Source: Commensalibacter oyaizuii
GTDB lineage: Bacteria > Pseudomonadota > Alphaproteobacteria > Acetobacterales > Acetobacteraceae
DNA length: 64,000 bases
Assembly (NCBI RefSeq): GCF_029953265.1
Contig: NZ_JASBAO010000001.1
Coordinates: forward strand, 1,440,001-1,504,000
Direction of reading: 5' to 3'
Made by a program: the position numbers and the translations under genes. Of the stretch, positions 55,210-64,000 are shown piece after piece. The notes under the pieces were generated by a model. The model did no database searches, had not been told where the DNA came from, and saw only the letters and a list, made by a program, of their open reading frames with translations. The first letter of the stretch is position 1, and each line of letters opens with the position of its first letter.

Positions 55210-56211
55210 TTAAGTTTGCTGTGAATCCTTTGTAAGAGATGAATCAACAATAACCAGCGCATCGCCTGCAATCGGACTAAATTGATGATCTTTTGATAGA
55301 ATTGCCCTAAAACGCTTATCTTTCTGTGCTGCTTGATTATACAAAGCATCCATCAACCCATAACGATCAATAAATCTATTCATTGCCGTGGAAATACGTA
55401 CGCACCCTTCAGAGGCTGGATGTCCTAAACGTTGTTCCAAATAGTCTGGATCTGTGGCGTGCATCTCTAAACGAATTTGACCAATCTCACGATTAGGTAA
55501 CCATCCTTTTTGGGCCCACTGCCATCCAAAATCCCAAACACGCATCCCTTTGATACCATTACCGCGTATACCATTTTTATTTTTAGTACCCAAAGCACGA
55601 TATCCTATACGCTCTGTTGTATTAATAAATACCCCAGTTGGGGTAATATAATACAATTTACGCCCCGTATTCCCAGTGGAAACACGACCACCACCCAATG
55701 CAATCCACTCCCCTTGCCCTTTAGGAAAGGCCAGTACGAAACATAATGCTTGTACTTTTGGATTACGATCAATCACAGTTAGAATTTGAGCGCGTTGAAG
55801 AGGAGGACCCGAACGTTCCATCTCATTTTTAGCCAAACGAATCCATTCTTGATTTTGCTTAGGCGTATAAATAATGGCATTAGGAACTGCCTTTTTTAAC
55901 GATACCACCAATTTTTTTGCTTCTTGATAGGCTTCTTCTCGATCAAGCGATGGCAATGGAGGCAAATTATGCAATCCATCGCCTTTTTGAAACAAAGACG
56001 TATTTACGTAATCATTGAAATTAATATGGGTTTGGTTAATGTCCGTGCGATCTGATGGAACCAGACTGCGGGGTAAATCAACATCAGATTGCGCAATAGA
56101 TGAAATATCATCTTGGACATTGAAAGAAGCAGGAACAGCATTAACATATGCAGGTGCTAATATCACCACAGTGCTTAAGACACGAATAGTAAACAAAGCA
56201 CACTTCATTGC
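55210..56211 (-). CDS. L,D-transpeptidase (YkuD domain)
   Basis: A 333-residue exported enzyme. The signal peptide (KCALFTIRVLSTVVIL) fits the ATG at 56211, which has GGAG 10 bases upstream, better than the GTG or TTG-like extension to 56235. The catalytic Cys is in GHPASEGCVRIS, with His in EMHATDP. These enzymes make 3-3 peptidoglycan crosslinks or attach proteins to peptidoglycan; outer-membrane-protein attachment also occurs in alphaproteobacteria. The N-terminal ~120 residues carry no recognised domain. Confidence 0.87.
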   Translation of the reverse strand, partial: AMKCALFTIRVLSTVVILAPAYVNAVPASFNVQDDISSIAQSDVDLPRSLVPSDRTDINQTHINFNDYVNTSLFQKGDGLHNLPPLPSLDREEAYQEAKKLVVSLKKAVPNAIIYTPKQNQEWIRLAKNEMERSGPPLQRAQILTVIDRNPKVQALCFVLAFPKGQGEWIALGGGRVSTGNTGRKLYYITPTGVFINTTERIGYRALGTKNKNGIRGNGIKGMRVWDFGWQWAQKGWLPNREIGQIRLEMHATDPDYLEQRLGHPASEGCVRISTAMNRFIDRYGLMDALYNQAAQKDKRFRAILSKDHQFSPIAGDALVIVDSSLTKDSQQT

Positions 56212-56286
56212 TTCTTCTCCAAATATTTTATCCACAGAACATGTACGCGAACGAAATATAAACTAAAAAGAATTATATTTAAACTA

Positions 56287-57987
56287 CTACATGTGGATTG
56301 TTTTTTTCTGTGTCGCTAAAGCCGCTTCCTTCATAGATTCAGACAAAGTCGGATGCGCATGACAGGTCAAGGCAATATCCTCGGCCGAAGCACCAAAGGC
56401 CATAGCCAAGGCCGCCTCAGCAATCATTTCACTACAATGTGGCCCCATTAAATGCACGCCCAATACTTTATTGGTTCGCTTATCTGCTAATATTTTTACG
56501 AAGCCTTCAGTTTTTCCCATCGCCCTAGCACGGCCATTGGCACTGAAAGGGAACTTGCCAACACTATATTCAATCCCATCTGCTTTTAACGTTTCTTCAG
56601 TTTTGCCCACCATGGCAATTTCTGGTTCAGTATACACAACCCCAGGTATTAAGTCGTAATCTACATGTGGTTTTTGACCTGCCAAAATTTCAGCAACTGC
56701 TACCCCTTCTTCTTCAGCTTTATGAGCCAGCATAGGACCTGCAATAACATCCCCAATCGCGTAGATACCAGAAACATTGGTCTGGAACTGAGCATTGGTT
56801 TGAACCCGCCCACGATCATCTAAAGCAACGCCAACGGCCTCTAATCCTAGACCTTGGGTTACAGGTCTACGCCCTACCGAGACCAAGACTACATCGGCTT
56901 CTAAAGTTTCAGTTTTATCGCCTGCAACGTTAGAAATCGTGATTTGAACAGATCCATCCTGCTTTCTAACTTGCTCGACTTTGTGAGCCAGCTTTAGAAC
57001 CATTCCTTGCTTTTGTAAGATTTTGGCAAAATTTGTCGAAACTTCTTTATCAAACCCTGGCAATAAACGGTCAAAATATTCAACAATCGTCACCCGTGCG
57101 CCCAAGCGATGCCAAACGCTACCCAATTCAACACCAATGACCCCTCCACCGATTACAACCATATGTTTTGGAACGGTTTCAAGCTGCAAAGCCCCTGTCG
57201 AAGTAATGATTTGTTTTTCATCAACTTCTATTCCTGGCAACGATGTGCTTTGACTTCCTGTAGCGATAACAATAGAACGTGCCGTGACCTCTTGACCATC
57301 GACTAAGATTTTTCCTGGTGCCTTGATAACGGCACTGCCTTTTAACCAGGTGATTTTATTCTTTTTAAATAGAAATTCGATCCCACTCACATTTGAATCA
57401 ATAACTGACTGTTTGTGGCTGTGCATCTTAGCTAGATCTAATTGTACATCGTTAACCATAACCCCCAAACCAGCAAAATATTTATGCGCGGCTTCATATT
57501 GTTCAGAGGCATACAACAAAGCCTTTGAAGGAATACAACCTACATTCAAACACGTGCCTCCAAGCGTGGTTCTTTTTTCAACGCATGCGACCTTTAATCC
57601 AAGTTGGGCGGCACGAATAGCTGCCACATAACCACCAGGGCCCGCACCAATCACCACTAGGTCATAGTCAGTACCCGCATTTGGCTGTGTTATTGACGCA
57701 GAAACAGTATCAGCCACCGCAGGGGTAACAGTAGTTGAAGGTGCTTCCCCTTCATCTGCAAGCACAACAAGCAACGCGCCAACGGATACCTCATCCCCAG
57801 CAGCCACTTGATGCTGCCCTACAATACCAGAGGTCGGGGCCGGCACTTCTACATTTACTTTATCTGTTTCCAGCTCAACCAACGCTTCATCAGCGTTAAC
57901 TCTCTCTCCAGGTTGTTTCAGCCATTTCGATACAACAGCAGAAGTAATACTTTCCCCAAGGACAGGTACAATAATTTCGACGGCCAT
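56287..57987 (-). CDS. lpdA: Dihydrolipoyl dehydrogenase with N-terminal lipoyl domain
   Basis: A 566-residue E3 subunit. Residues 1-80 form a lipoyl domain (ELETDKVNVEV, lipoylated Lys43), then a Thr/Ala linker, then the FAD enzyme: VVIGAGPGGYVAAI, GGTCLNVGCIPSK (redox Cys146 and Cys151), VVIGGGVIGVELG (NAD) and CHAHPTLSE (catalytic His). It oxidises dihydrolipoamide for 2-oxoglutarate dehydrogenase. Its lipoyl domain closely resembles that of OdhB upstream (identical WLKQPG and ELETDKV). Third gene of the odh operon. Confidence 0.95.
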   Translation of the reverse strand: MAVEIIVPVLGESITSAVVSKWLKQPGERVNADEALVELETDKVNVEVPAPTSGIVGQHQVAAGDEVSVGALLVVLADEGEAPSTTVTPAVADTVSASITQPNAGTDYDLVVIGAGPGGYVAAIRAAQLGLKVACVEKRTTLGGTCLNVGCIPSKALLYASEQYEAAHKYFAGLGVMVNDVQLDLAKMHSHKQSVIDSNVSGIEFLFKKNKITWLKGSAVIKAPGKILVDGQEVTARSIVIATGSQSTSLPGIEVDEKQIITSTGALQLETVPKHMVVIGGGVIGVELGSVWHRLGARVTIVEYFDRLLPGFDKEVSTNFAKILQKQGMVLKLAHKVEQVRKQDGSVQITISNVAGDKTETLEADVVLVSVGRRPVTQGLGLEAVGVALDDRGRVQTNAQFQTNVSGIYAIGDVIAGPMLAHKAEEEGVAVAEILAGQKPHVDYDLIPGVVYTEPEIAMVGKTEETLKADGIEYSVGKFPFSANGRARAMGKTEGFVKILADKRTNKVLGVHLMGPHCSEMIAEAALAMAFGASAEDIALTCHAHPTLSESMKEAALATQKKTIHM

Positions 57988-58035
57988 GACGCTTACCTTT
58001 CTTCAATCAATAAACAGCATCTAAGGATTTTTGGA

Positions 58036-59244
58036 TTAAACGTCTAATAATAAACGCTCTGGATGTTCAATTCGGTCCTTAATATGTACTAAGAAGCTCA
58101 CCGCTTCTTTGCCATCAACAATTCGATGGTCATAAGACAGTGCCAAATACATCATAGGGCGAATAACAACCTGACCGTTTTCCGCAATAGGGCGTTCTTT
58201 GATGGCATGCATACCTAAAATCCCAGACTGAGGCATGTTTAAAATGGGTGTCGACATCAATGATCCATAAATTCCACCATTGGTAATAGAGAACGTTCCC
58301 CCCGATAGATCATTTAATTTTAATGTATTATTACGCGCACGTTGTGCAAATTCAATAATACTGCCTTCTATTTCGGCAAAGCTCATTTGATCAGCATCAC
58401 GCAATACTGGCACAACCAATCCATTAGGACCACCAACAGCAATTCCCATATTCACAAAATTACGATAAATAACGTCTTCACCGTCTATTTGTGCATTAAT
58501 CGCTGGGTATTCTTTTAATGCTGAAACCGTTGCTTTTACAAAAAAAGACATAAACCCAAGGCGGGCCCCTTCGTATTTTTTGTTAAATATATCTTTATAT
58601 TCTTTACGTAACTGCATAACTGCCGACATATCGACCTCGTTAAATGTGGTCAACATCGCAGCAGTTTCCTGCGCCTCTTTTAAACGACGTGCAATTGTAC
58701 GCCGTAAACGTGTCATCTTTACTCGCTCTTCACGTGGATCGTCCTGACGCGATGGCTTACCGGTATCAGCAACCGTTGCCTTGGCTTGCCCGCCACCAGA
58801 TACGAAATTCACCACATCATCACGGGTGATACGACCGTCACGACCTGATCCTGTACCAATTTGAGCAGCGGACAAATTCTGTTCTTCCATCATTTTACGT
58901 GCAGCAGGCATGGGTTGATGATTGACCGATGACACATCGGAAGCAGAAGACGGAACATTTTTAGGGGCCTGTTGCGATTTTGATGCGACTGGGGGTCCTG
59001 AACCATTTCCCTCTTCAATTGTCGTTAGCGCAGCACCAACAGCAACCTCGTCCCCTTCATTAACTAGATGATTACCAACAATACCTGCCTGCGGGGCTGC
59101 AACCTCTACGCTGACCTTATCTGTTTCCAACTCGACGATCGCTTCATCAATCCCAACAGAGTCTCCTGGCTGTTTTAACCATCGTGCAATGGTTGCAACT
59201 GAAATACTTTCACCAAGCTGTGGGACTTTGATTTCCACTGACAT
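58036..59244 (-). CDS. odhB: Dihydrolipoamide succinyltransferase (E2 of 2-oxoglutarate dehydrogenase)
   Basis: A 402-residue E2 component. The lipoyl domain spans 1-80 (Lys43 in [11 protein letters not shown]), the peripheral-subunit-binding domain about 108-150 ([25 protein letters not shown]), and the acyltransferase domain from about 172 with catalytic [13 protein letters not shown]. It transfers succinyl to CoA. Ribosome site TAAGGAA precedes ATG; it lies 54 bp after odhA. Confidence 0.95.
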   Translation of the reverse strand: MSVEIKVPQLGESISVATIARWLKQPGDSVGIDEAIVELETDKVSVEVAAPQAGIVGNHLVNEGDEVAVGAALTTIEEGNGSGPPVASKSQQAPKNVPSSASDVSSVNHQPMPAARKMMEEQNLSAAQIGTGSGRDGRITRDDVVNFVSGGGQAKATVADTGKPSRQDDPREERVKMTRLRRTIARRLKEAQETAAMLTTFNEVDMSAVMQLRKEYKDIFNKKYEGARLGFMSFFVKATVSALKEYPAINAQIDGEDVIYRNFVNMGIAVGGPNGLVVPVLRDADQMSFAEIEGSIIEFAQRARNNTLKLNDLSGGTFSITNGGIYGSLMSTPILNMPQSGILGMHAIKERPIAENGQVVIRPMMYLALSYDHRIVDGKEAVSFLVHIKDRIEHPERLLLDV

Positions 59245-59298
59245 TTTAAATTCCTTACCGCATCTTTAACTAAATATATGTATTGTATCTTAAACGTA

Positions 59299-62175
59299 TT
59301 AAACGTCTTGAAACTCTAAGGCTTGATTAATTAACAACTCTTGCTCTGCCTTGTAAACAGACGAAACACCCGAAGCAGGACTTGCCATTGGCGCACGGCC
59401 AACATATTGCACCCGTTGGGCAGGATGACGAATATTGCGTAGAACTTTTTCAATTTTACGATCAACAAAATTCCACCCCCCCATATTTTCAGGCTCTTCC
59501 TGACACCAAATAATTTCAGCATTTGGATAATTGGCAAGAATGGCACCCAGTTCTTGCTCAGGAAACGGATATAATTGTTCTAAACGAACCAAGGCTACTT
59601 TTTCCGATTGTAACTCGCAACGCAACTCTAGGCGACGCAGTAATAAATCATAATAAATTTTGCCTGAACAAATCACGACGCGCTTTATTTGCTTTTTGTT
59701 ATTAATAACGCTGTCACACTCGTCAATTACAGGTAGGAACCGTGTATTGCCAGTAAAGTCAGATAAACGAGATTGCGCCAATTTATGTCTTAATAGTGAT
59801 TTAGGTGACATAACCACCAAAGGTTGACGATAATTTCGCTTCAATTGACGACGCAACGCATGAAAATAATTGGCGGGAGTCGTAAAATTACAAACTTGCA
59901 TATTATCTTCAGCACACAGTTGTAAAAACCGTTCCAAACGCGCAGAGGAATGTTCAGCTCCTTGCCCCTCTTGAGCGTGAGGTAGTAACATCACCAACCC
60001 TGACATTTGCAACCACTTGCTTTCACCTGCACTGATAAATTGGTCGATAATAATTTGTGCACCATTCGCAAAATCACCAAATTGTGCTTCCCATAGCACC
60101 AATGCATTTGAATTGGTATGAGAATATCCATACTCGAATCCCAATACAGCAAATTCTGATAACAGTGAATTATAGACCTCTAGTTGAGCTTGATGTTCTT
60201 GAATATGATTTAAAGGATAATAAGGTTTCTGCGTTTTTTGATCGAACAAGACCGCGTTTCTGTGGCTAAAAGTACCCCGTTGACAATCCTGACCCGACAA
60301 ACGAACGGGATGCCCTTCAATTAATAACCCTCCAAAGGCCAAAGCTTCACCTGTTGCCCAATCAATGCCTTCACCTGTTTCAAACATCGAAGCCTTGGTT
60401 TCTAATTGGCGGGTTAATTTAGAATGACAATCGAACCCTTGCTCGTAAGAAGCAAGTGCCTGACCAATTTGTTTCAACTGATCCATAGAAAGCGACGTAT
60501 CAAAATCTTGGCGATCCTGGCCACGCCATTTCATTGTATTCCATTCTTGGGTCAGCCAATTGGTATCATTAGGGCGATAATCTTTGGAAGCATTATAGCT
60601 GCTTTGTAAATATTCTTGGAATGCATCCCAATTATTTTTACTTTCCTCTGCCGTTATCACATGTTCAGCAGCAAGTTTATCTGCATATAATTGATAAATA
60701 TTTTTATGATCGCGAATGGCTTGATACATTAAGGGTTGTGTAAAACTGGGCTCGTCCGTTTCGTTGTGACCATTGCGGCGGTACCCGACTAAATCTATAA
60801 CGATATCAGTTGCAAATTTCTCACGAAAATCAACAGCCAACTGCATAACGGCGACCACTGCTTCTGGATCATCACCATTCACATGAACAATAGGTGCACG
60901 CGCAACCTTGGCAACATCAGTGCCATAATAACCAGAAAATGCATAATCAGGGGTAGTCGTAAACCCAATTTGGTTGTTAATCACAAGATGAATAGAACCA
61001 CCTGTTCGATAAGCGGGTAATTGTGACATCGCCAAAATCTCATAAACTACCCCTTGTCCAGCAAAAGCAGCATCTCCATGCACAATTACGGCTAGGTGCT
61101 TTTGATCATCACGATCACATTCTGCCCGCACCTGCCCTTCAACCACAGCGCCTACTGCTTCTAGATGTGAGGGGTTAAACGCTAACGATAGGTCAATTGA
61201 TTTTCCATCAACCTCTACCCTATTTCGATATCCAAGATGATATTTTACATCGGAAGCACCAGGAATATTATCAGGTTTAAAAGATCCACCAGAAAATTCG
61301 TTAAATAGCGCAACAAAGGGTTTGCCGATAATATTGGTTAATACATTTAACCGCCCACGATGCGCCATTCCAACGACAACTGAACGCACATTGTACTTTA
61401 CGGCCTGCCTGATCAATGCATGTAATGCTGGAATAGTGGCCTCTGCCCCATCCAATCCAAACCGCTTTACCCCAACATAACGCTTTTGACAGAAACTCTC
61501 TAATCCAACTGCTTCAGTCAGTTGTTGCAAAATTCTTTTTTTATCTTCATTAGTCAACGGAGAGGCTTTTAATGTTTCTATTTTTTGCATCAACCATTGA
61601 CGTTGTTCTGTTTCTTGCAAATACATGTATTCCCAAGCAATAGAACGGCAATAAATTTGTTGTAAGGTCTTAATAACTTCACGCAATGTATGCGTATCCC
61701 CAGATAAAAAATTCTGGGTGGCTTTACCAAAAAAGATCTGACGATCCAGATCTTTTTCATCAAAACCATATGTTTTTGGATCCAATTCACTATGAGAATG
61801 GCGGGGTTGCAATCCTAATGGATCAATTTTAGCCTGTGTATGCCCCAAAGAACGATAGGCCTGTACAAGCTGCATGGCTCTTAAACTGTCATAAGCTGCA
61901 TTGTAAAGCTGATCTTTTGAAACTGCCTCGTTTTTTGAAGCACTTGATTTTTTTTCCTCTAAATCAGTCCTTATATCCGTTGGCAGGCGTGGTGCCCACG
62001 ATGCCCCACGTGCATCTTTTAACACCACCGCCTGACTATCGTTCATCGCAGCAAAAATCTCTGAAAATGAAGGATCGACACTATTGGGATCCTCTACCCA
62101 TTGGGCATATAAATCTGCAAGATATGCGATATTAGATCCACTAAATGCACTGGCAATTTGATCAGCAATCGCCAT
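59299..62175 (-). CDS. odhA: 2-oxoglutarate dehydrogenase E1 component
   Basis: A 958-residue thiamine-diphosphate enzyme decarboxylating 2-oxoglutarate. NIAYLADLYAQWVEDP is the conserved E1o N-terminus, GMAHRGRLNVL and HGDAAFAGQGVVYE belong to the ThDP/Mg region, and QEEPENMGGW is the C-terminal segment. ATG 62175 is chosen since AGGGGA lies 7 bases upstream; the TTG at 62190 would include that ribosome site. First gene of odhA-odhB-lpdA. A working complex implies an intact oxidative step of the TCA cycle here. Confidence 0.95.
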   Translation of the reverse strand: MAIADQIASAFSGSNIAYLADLYAQWVEDPNSVDPSFSEIFAAMNDSQAVVLKDARGASWAPRLPTDIRTDLEEKKSSASKNEAVSKDQLYNAAYDSLRAMQLVQAYRSLGHTQAKIDPLGLQPRHSHSELDPKTYGFDEKDLDRQIFFGKATQNFLSGDTHTLREVIKTLQQIYCRSIAWEYMYLQETEQRQWLMQKIETLKASPLTNEDKKRILQQLTEAVGLESFCQKRYVGVKRFGLDGAEATIPALHALIRQAVKYNVRSVVVGMAHRGRLNVLTNIIGKPFVALFNEFSGGSFKPDNIPGASDVKYHLGYRNRVEVDGKSIDLSLAFNPSHLEAVGAVVEGQVRAECDRDDQKHLAVIVHGDAAFAGQGVVYEILAMSQLPAYRTGGSIHLVINNQIGFTTTPDYAFSGYYGTDVAKVARAPIVHVNGDDPEAVVAVMQLAVDFREKFATDIVIDLVGYRRNGHNETDEPSFTQPLMYQAIRDHKNIYQLYADKLAAEHVITAEESKNNWDAFQEYLQSSYNASKDYRPNDTNWLTQEWNTMKWRGQDRQDFDTSLSMDQLKQIGQALASYEQGFDCHSKLTRQLETKASMFETGEGIDWATGEALAFGGLLIEGHPVRLSGQDCQRGTFSHRNAVLFDQKTQKPYYPLNHIQEHQAQLEVYNSLLSEFAVLGFEYGYSHTNSNALVLWEAQFGDFANGAQIIIDQFISAGESKWLQMSGLVMLLPHAQEGQGAEHSSARLERFLQLCAEDNMQVCNFTTPANYFHALRRQLKRNYRQPLVVMSPKSLLRHKLAQSRLSDFTGNTRFLPVIDECDSVINNKKQIKRVVICSGKIYYDLLLRRLELRCELQSEKVALVRLEQLYPFPEQELGAILANYPNAEIIWCQEEPENMGGWNFVDRKIEKVLRNIRHPAQRVQYVGRAPMASPASGVSSVYKAEQELLINQALEFQDV

Positions 62176-62315
62176 AACTTTTCCCCTCAAATAATTTAAG
62201 AACTTCAGTATCTGTCACAGTTCAGAATACTTACTTATATACCAATACCCCTAAAAACAAACTTCACAATTTTTTTAACAAAAACTGCTTCACTTCCATC
62301 GCAAAGACAGTATCG

Positions 62316-63425
62316 TTAAGAGTTCCCCCAACTTTGACTTTGCATTTCATTTAGGCGAGAAATCGTACGTTCGAAAAAGGCCCTACGATCCTCTTTTCGG
62401 TAAATATGTTCGCAATCTGCCGCTGCAGAAACGTATAACTTAGTATGTTGTTCATATAATACATCAATCAACATCGTAAAACGTTCAATAGCGTTCACAT
62501 TTTCAGGATTAAACATGGGAATATTGTCAATAATAAGGACTTTGAAACGTTGTGCCAGTGCCAAATAGTCCCCAACACCCAAAACAACATCACAAAGTTG
62601 TTCAAACGAAAATCGTGCAACATCGCCTGCTGCTTTTGTAACAACAAACGAACGTCCCATTACTGTCAATGTTTCTTCTTTGATAGGTTTGCCATGGGAT
62701 TCACGCAAAAAAATATGGTCCAACTTTGCTGTATTTTCATCATTGCAAGGAATCAACCATCGTTGTTCGTCCCCCGCCCTGCCCAAACGATAATCCTGTG
62801 CTGCATTTAGCTCAACTTCGACCAGATTTTGTTGTAGAACCTTAATAAAAGGTTTAAAGGCGTCCGCCCCAGGTCGATTTTGAAAAAGTTGCGAAAGTTT
62901 CACATTTGATGTCGCAACAACGACAACCCCCAAAGTAAATAAGTTTTCGAACAAACGGCCTAATAAAACCGCATCAGCAATATCGTTAACTTGAAATTCA
63001 TCAAAACATAATAGCCACGCTTTTTGAGCCAATTCTTTGGCTAAATCTGGAATAGGATCACCCCCTTTAGGAGATTGTTGTTTTAACACATGAAATTTCT
63101 TATATGTTTCCTGCATAAATACATGAAAATGGGTGCGTAATTTATGCTGTACCGACGTTTGTTCGTAAAACAAATCCATCAACATGGATTTTCCCCGTCC
63201 TACTGAACCAACAAGATAAATGCCTTTGGGGCTGGGGACAGGTTTTTGCCATAAACTTTTTAGAGATCCAAATAAGCCAGAATTACTGGTATGCACAGCA
63301 GGTTGATATATATTAAGCTCTTTACATAATTGATCAAATAATAATACAACCCGTTCTTGTGCCTCGTCATGTTTTAACACTCCGTCACGTACTCTTTGTT
63401 GGTAAACAGCACTTGGCCAGTTCAT
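62316..63425 (-). CDS. zapE: Cell division ATPase ZapE (AFG1 family)
   Basis: A 369-residue AAA-type ATPase. Walker A is LVGSVGRGKS (73-80), Walker B LLCFDEFQVNDIADA, and the QKPVPSPKGIYL lead-in is typical of the family. ZapE associates with the Z ring in E. coli; the mitochondrial homologue AFG1 acts in protein quality control. A good AGGAAG ribosome site precedes ATG. Divergent from asd. Confidence 0.92.
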   Translation of the reverse strand: MNWPSAVYQQRVRDGVLKHDEAQERVVLLFDQLCKELNIYQPAVHTSNSGLFGSLKSLWQKPVPSPKGIYLVGSVGRGKSMLMDLFYEQTSVQHKLRTHFHVFMQETYKKFHVLKQQSPKGGDPIPDLAKELAQKAWLLCFDEFQVNDIADAVLLGRLFENLFTLGVVVVATSNVKLSQLFQNRPGADAFKPFIKVLQQNLVEVELNAAQDYRLGRAGDEQRWLIPCNDENTAKLDHIFLRESHGKPIKEETLTVMGRSFVVTKAAGDVARFSFEQLCDVVLGVGDYLALAQRFKVLIIDNIPMFNPENVNAIERFTMLIDVLYEQHTKLYVSAAADCEHIYRKEDRRAFFERTISRLNEMQSQSWGNS

Positions 63426-63656
63426 GAAATAACTCTTCCTATTTGTTCAAAATAAACCATTCCCCTCCTTTTAAAAGGATCACAAAAAATTCCTAGTGTT
63501 TTTGACGGATATTTTACGCATCTCTTGTAATTGTGATCAATTTTACAGAATTTCGTCATCCCACATTTACATACGCGAAGAAAACAGTAGAATATTTACC
63601 TAGATATTAACTATTTTACTTTATTTAAATAAAGATTACTTCAAGGATTAAGAACT
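63426..63656. other. Divergent zapE/asd intergenic region
   Basis: 231 bp without an open frame, presumably holding both promoters. A moderate TTGTAA box followed at 17 bases by GAATTT was seen on the plus strand, too poor to call as a promoter. Confidence 0.4.
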
Positions 63657-64000
63657 ATGGGTTATCGCGTAGCCGTTATGGGTGCCACTGGGGCCGTCGG
63701 CAGAGAAATTTTGAAAATTCTTGCTGAGCGGGATTTTCCAATTGATGATATTGCAGCTTTGGCCTCTCCCCGCTCTGCGGGGAAAGAAATTTCTTTTGGT
63801 GATAAAAAAGTTCTTAAGATTCAAAACCTTGAAACGTTCGATTTCAACGGATGGGATATCGTTTTATCTTCTGCTGGTGCTGCTGTCTCTGCAACTTATG
63901 CGCCCAAAGCAGCAGAAGCAGGCTGTTTTGTGGTTGATAATACCTCTTACTTCCGCATGGAGCCTGACGTACCGTTGGTTGTACCAGAGGTAAACCCTAC
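63657..64000 (+). CDS. asd: Aspartate-semialdehyde dehydrogenase (3' end outside window)
   Basis: The first 114 codons of an ASADH that reduces aspartyl phosphate for lysine, threonine, methionine and diaminopimelate synthesis. YRVAVMGATGAVGREIL is the NADP loop; LASPRSAGKEISFG and FVVDNTSYFRMEPDVPLVVPEVNP are conserved (the PEVN segment). The ATG has AAGGA about 9 bases upstream. The frame is open at the right edge. No sequence defect is visible. Confidence 0.95.
   Translation, partial: MGYRVAVMGATGAVGREILKILAERDFPIDDIAALASPRSAGKEISFGDKKVLKIQNLETFDFNGWDIVLSSAGAAVSATYAPKAAEAGCFVVDNTSYFRMEPDVPLVVPEVNP

Noticed and set aside
63721-63993. Open frame of 90 codons at the right end
   Set aside because: It is out of frame with the clear aspartate-semialdehyde dehydrogenase start at 63657, which explains the region.
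1-64000. CRISPR arrays, tRNA or rRNA genes, insertion sequences, prophage
   Set aside because: No regularly spaced repeats, no tRNA T-loop in gaps, no transposase or integrase, and few gaps long enough to hold them.

Overview
The window is a contiguous piece of an AT-rich bacterial chromosome with tightly packed genes. It shows no rRNA, tRNA, CRISPR array, insertion sequence or prophage. The combination points to an alphaproteobacterium of the acetic acid bacterium family (Acetobacteraceae): a complete hopanoid operon (hpnA to hpnG), serine palmitoyltransferase with its own acyl carrier protein, a 2-oxoglutarate dehydrogenase operon with a lipoyl-domain E3, SecB, and the DUF3126 and SYLF families. 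The low GC suggests an insect-gut type such as Commensalibacter. That placement is inference from gene content; no database search was run.

Region 1 (1 to about 13 kb) looks like a sphingolipid locus. A fatty acyl-AMP ligase (cut by the left edge), a dedicated ACP and serine palmitoyltransferase would build the long-chain base. A convergent two-gene unit encodes a diacylglycerol-kinase-family lipid kinase and a nucleotidyltransferase resembling mitochondrial Tam41. A rightward operon then carries a metallophosphoesterase, two LptF/LptG-type permeases, a fatty acid hydroxylase, a MobA-like nucleotidyltransferase and a GT4 glycosyltransferase. Next come a protein resembling the N-terminal domain of plant glucosamine inositolphosphorylceramide transferase, a small monooxygenase-fold protein and an inositol-monophosphatase-family enzyme. 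Read together, they could make, activate, decorate and export a ceramide-based lipid. No ceramide synthase or CDP-alcohol transferase is in the window.

Region 2 (13 to 23 kb) has a SYLF lipoprotein-like gene and a leftward fatty-acid block: mltG, fabF, acpP, fabG, fabD. Upstream on the same strand are a DUF218 protein, a SAM methyltransferase, an OpuAC-like binding protein without signal peptide, a ferritin-like diiron protein and a 3-hydroxyisobutyryl-CoA-hydrolase-like gene. Region 3 (23 to 38.8 kb) is mixed housekeeping: bioB, copA/copZ, trpF, pyrF, lapA, secB, a Nudix hydrolase, a dicarboxylate symporter, folD, a short MTHFR, an M20 peptidase, an MFS transporter and a LOG-family protein. 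It also holds small uncharacterised genes.

Region 4 (38.8 to 48.3 kb) is the leftward hopanoid operon hpnA-B-C-D-E-shc-hpnG, with hpnL divergent. Region 5 (48.3 to 64 kb) has a TyrA-type dehydrogenase, a hybrid histidine kinase, pyruvate kinase, an SH3 protein and small envelope proteins. It ends with an L,D-transpeptidase, the odhA-odhB-lpd operon, zapE and the start of asd, which runs off the right edge. Sphingolipid, hopanoid and fatty acid synthesis therefore sit within about 48 kb of one another.
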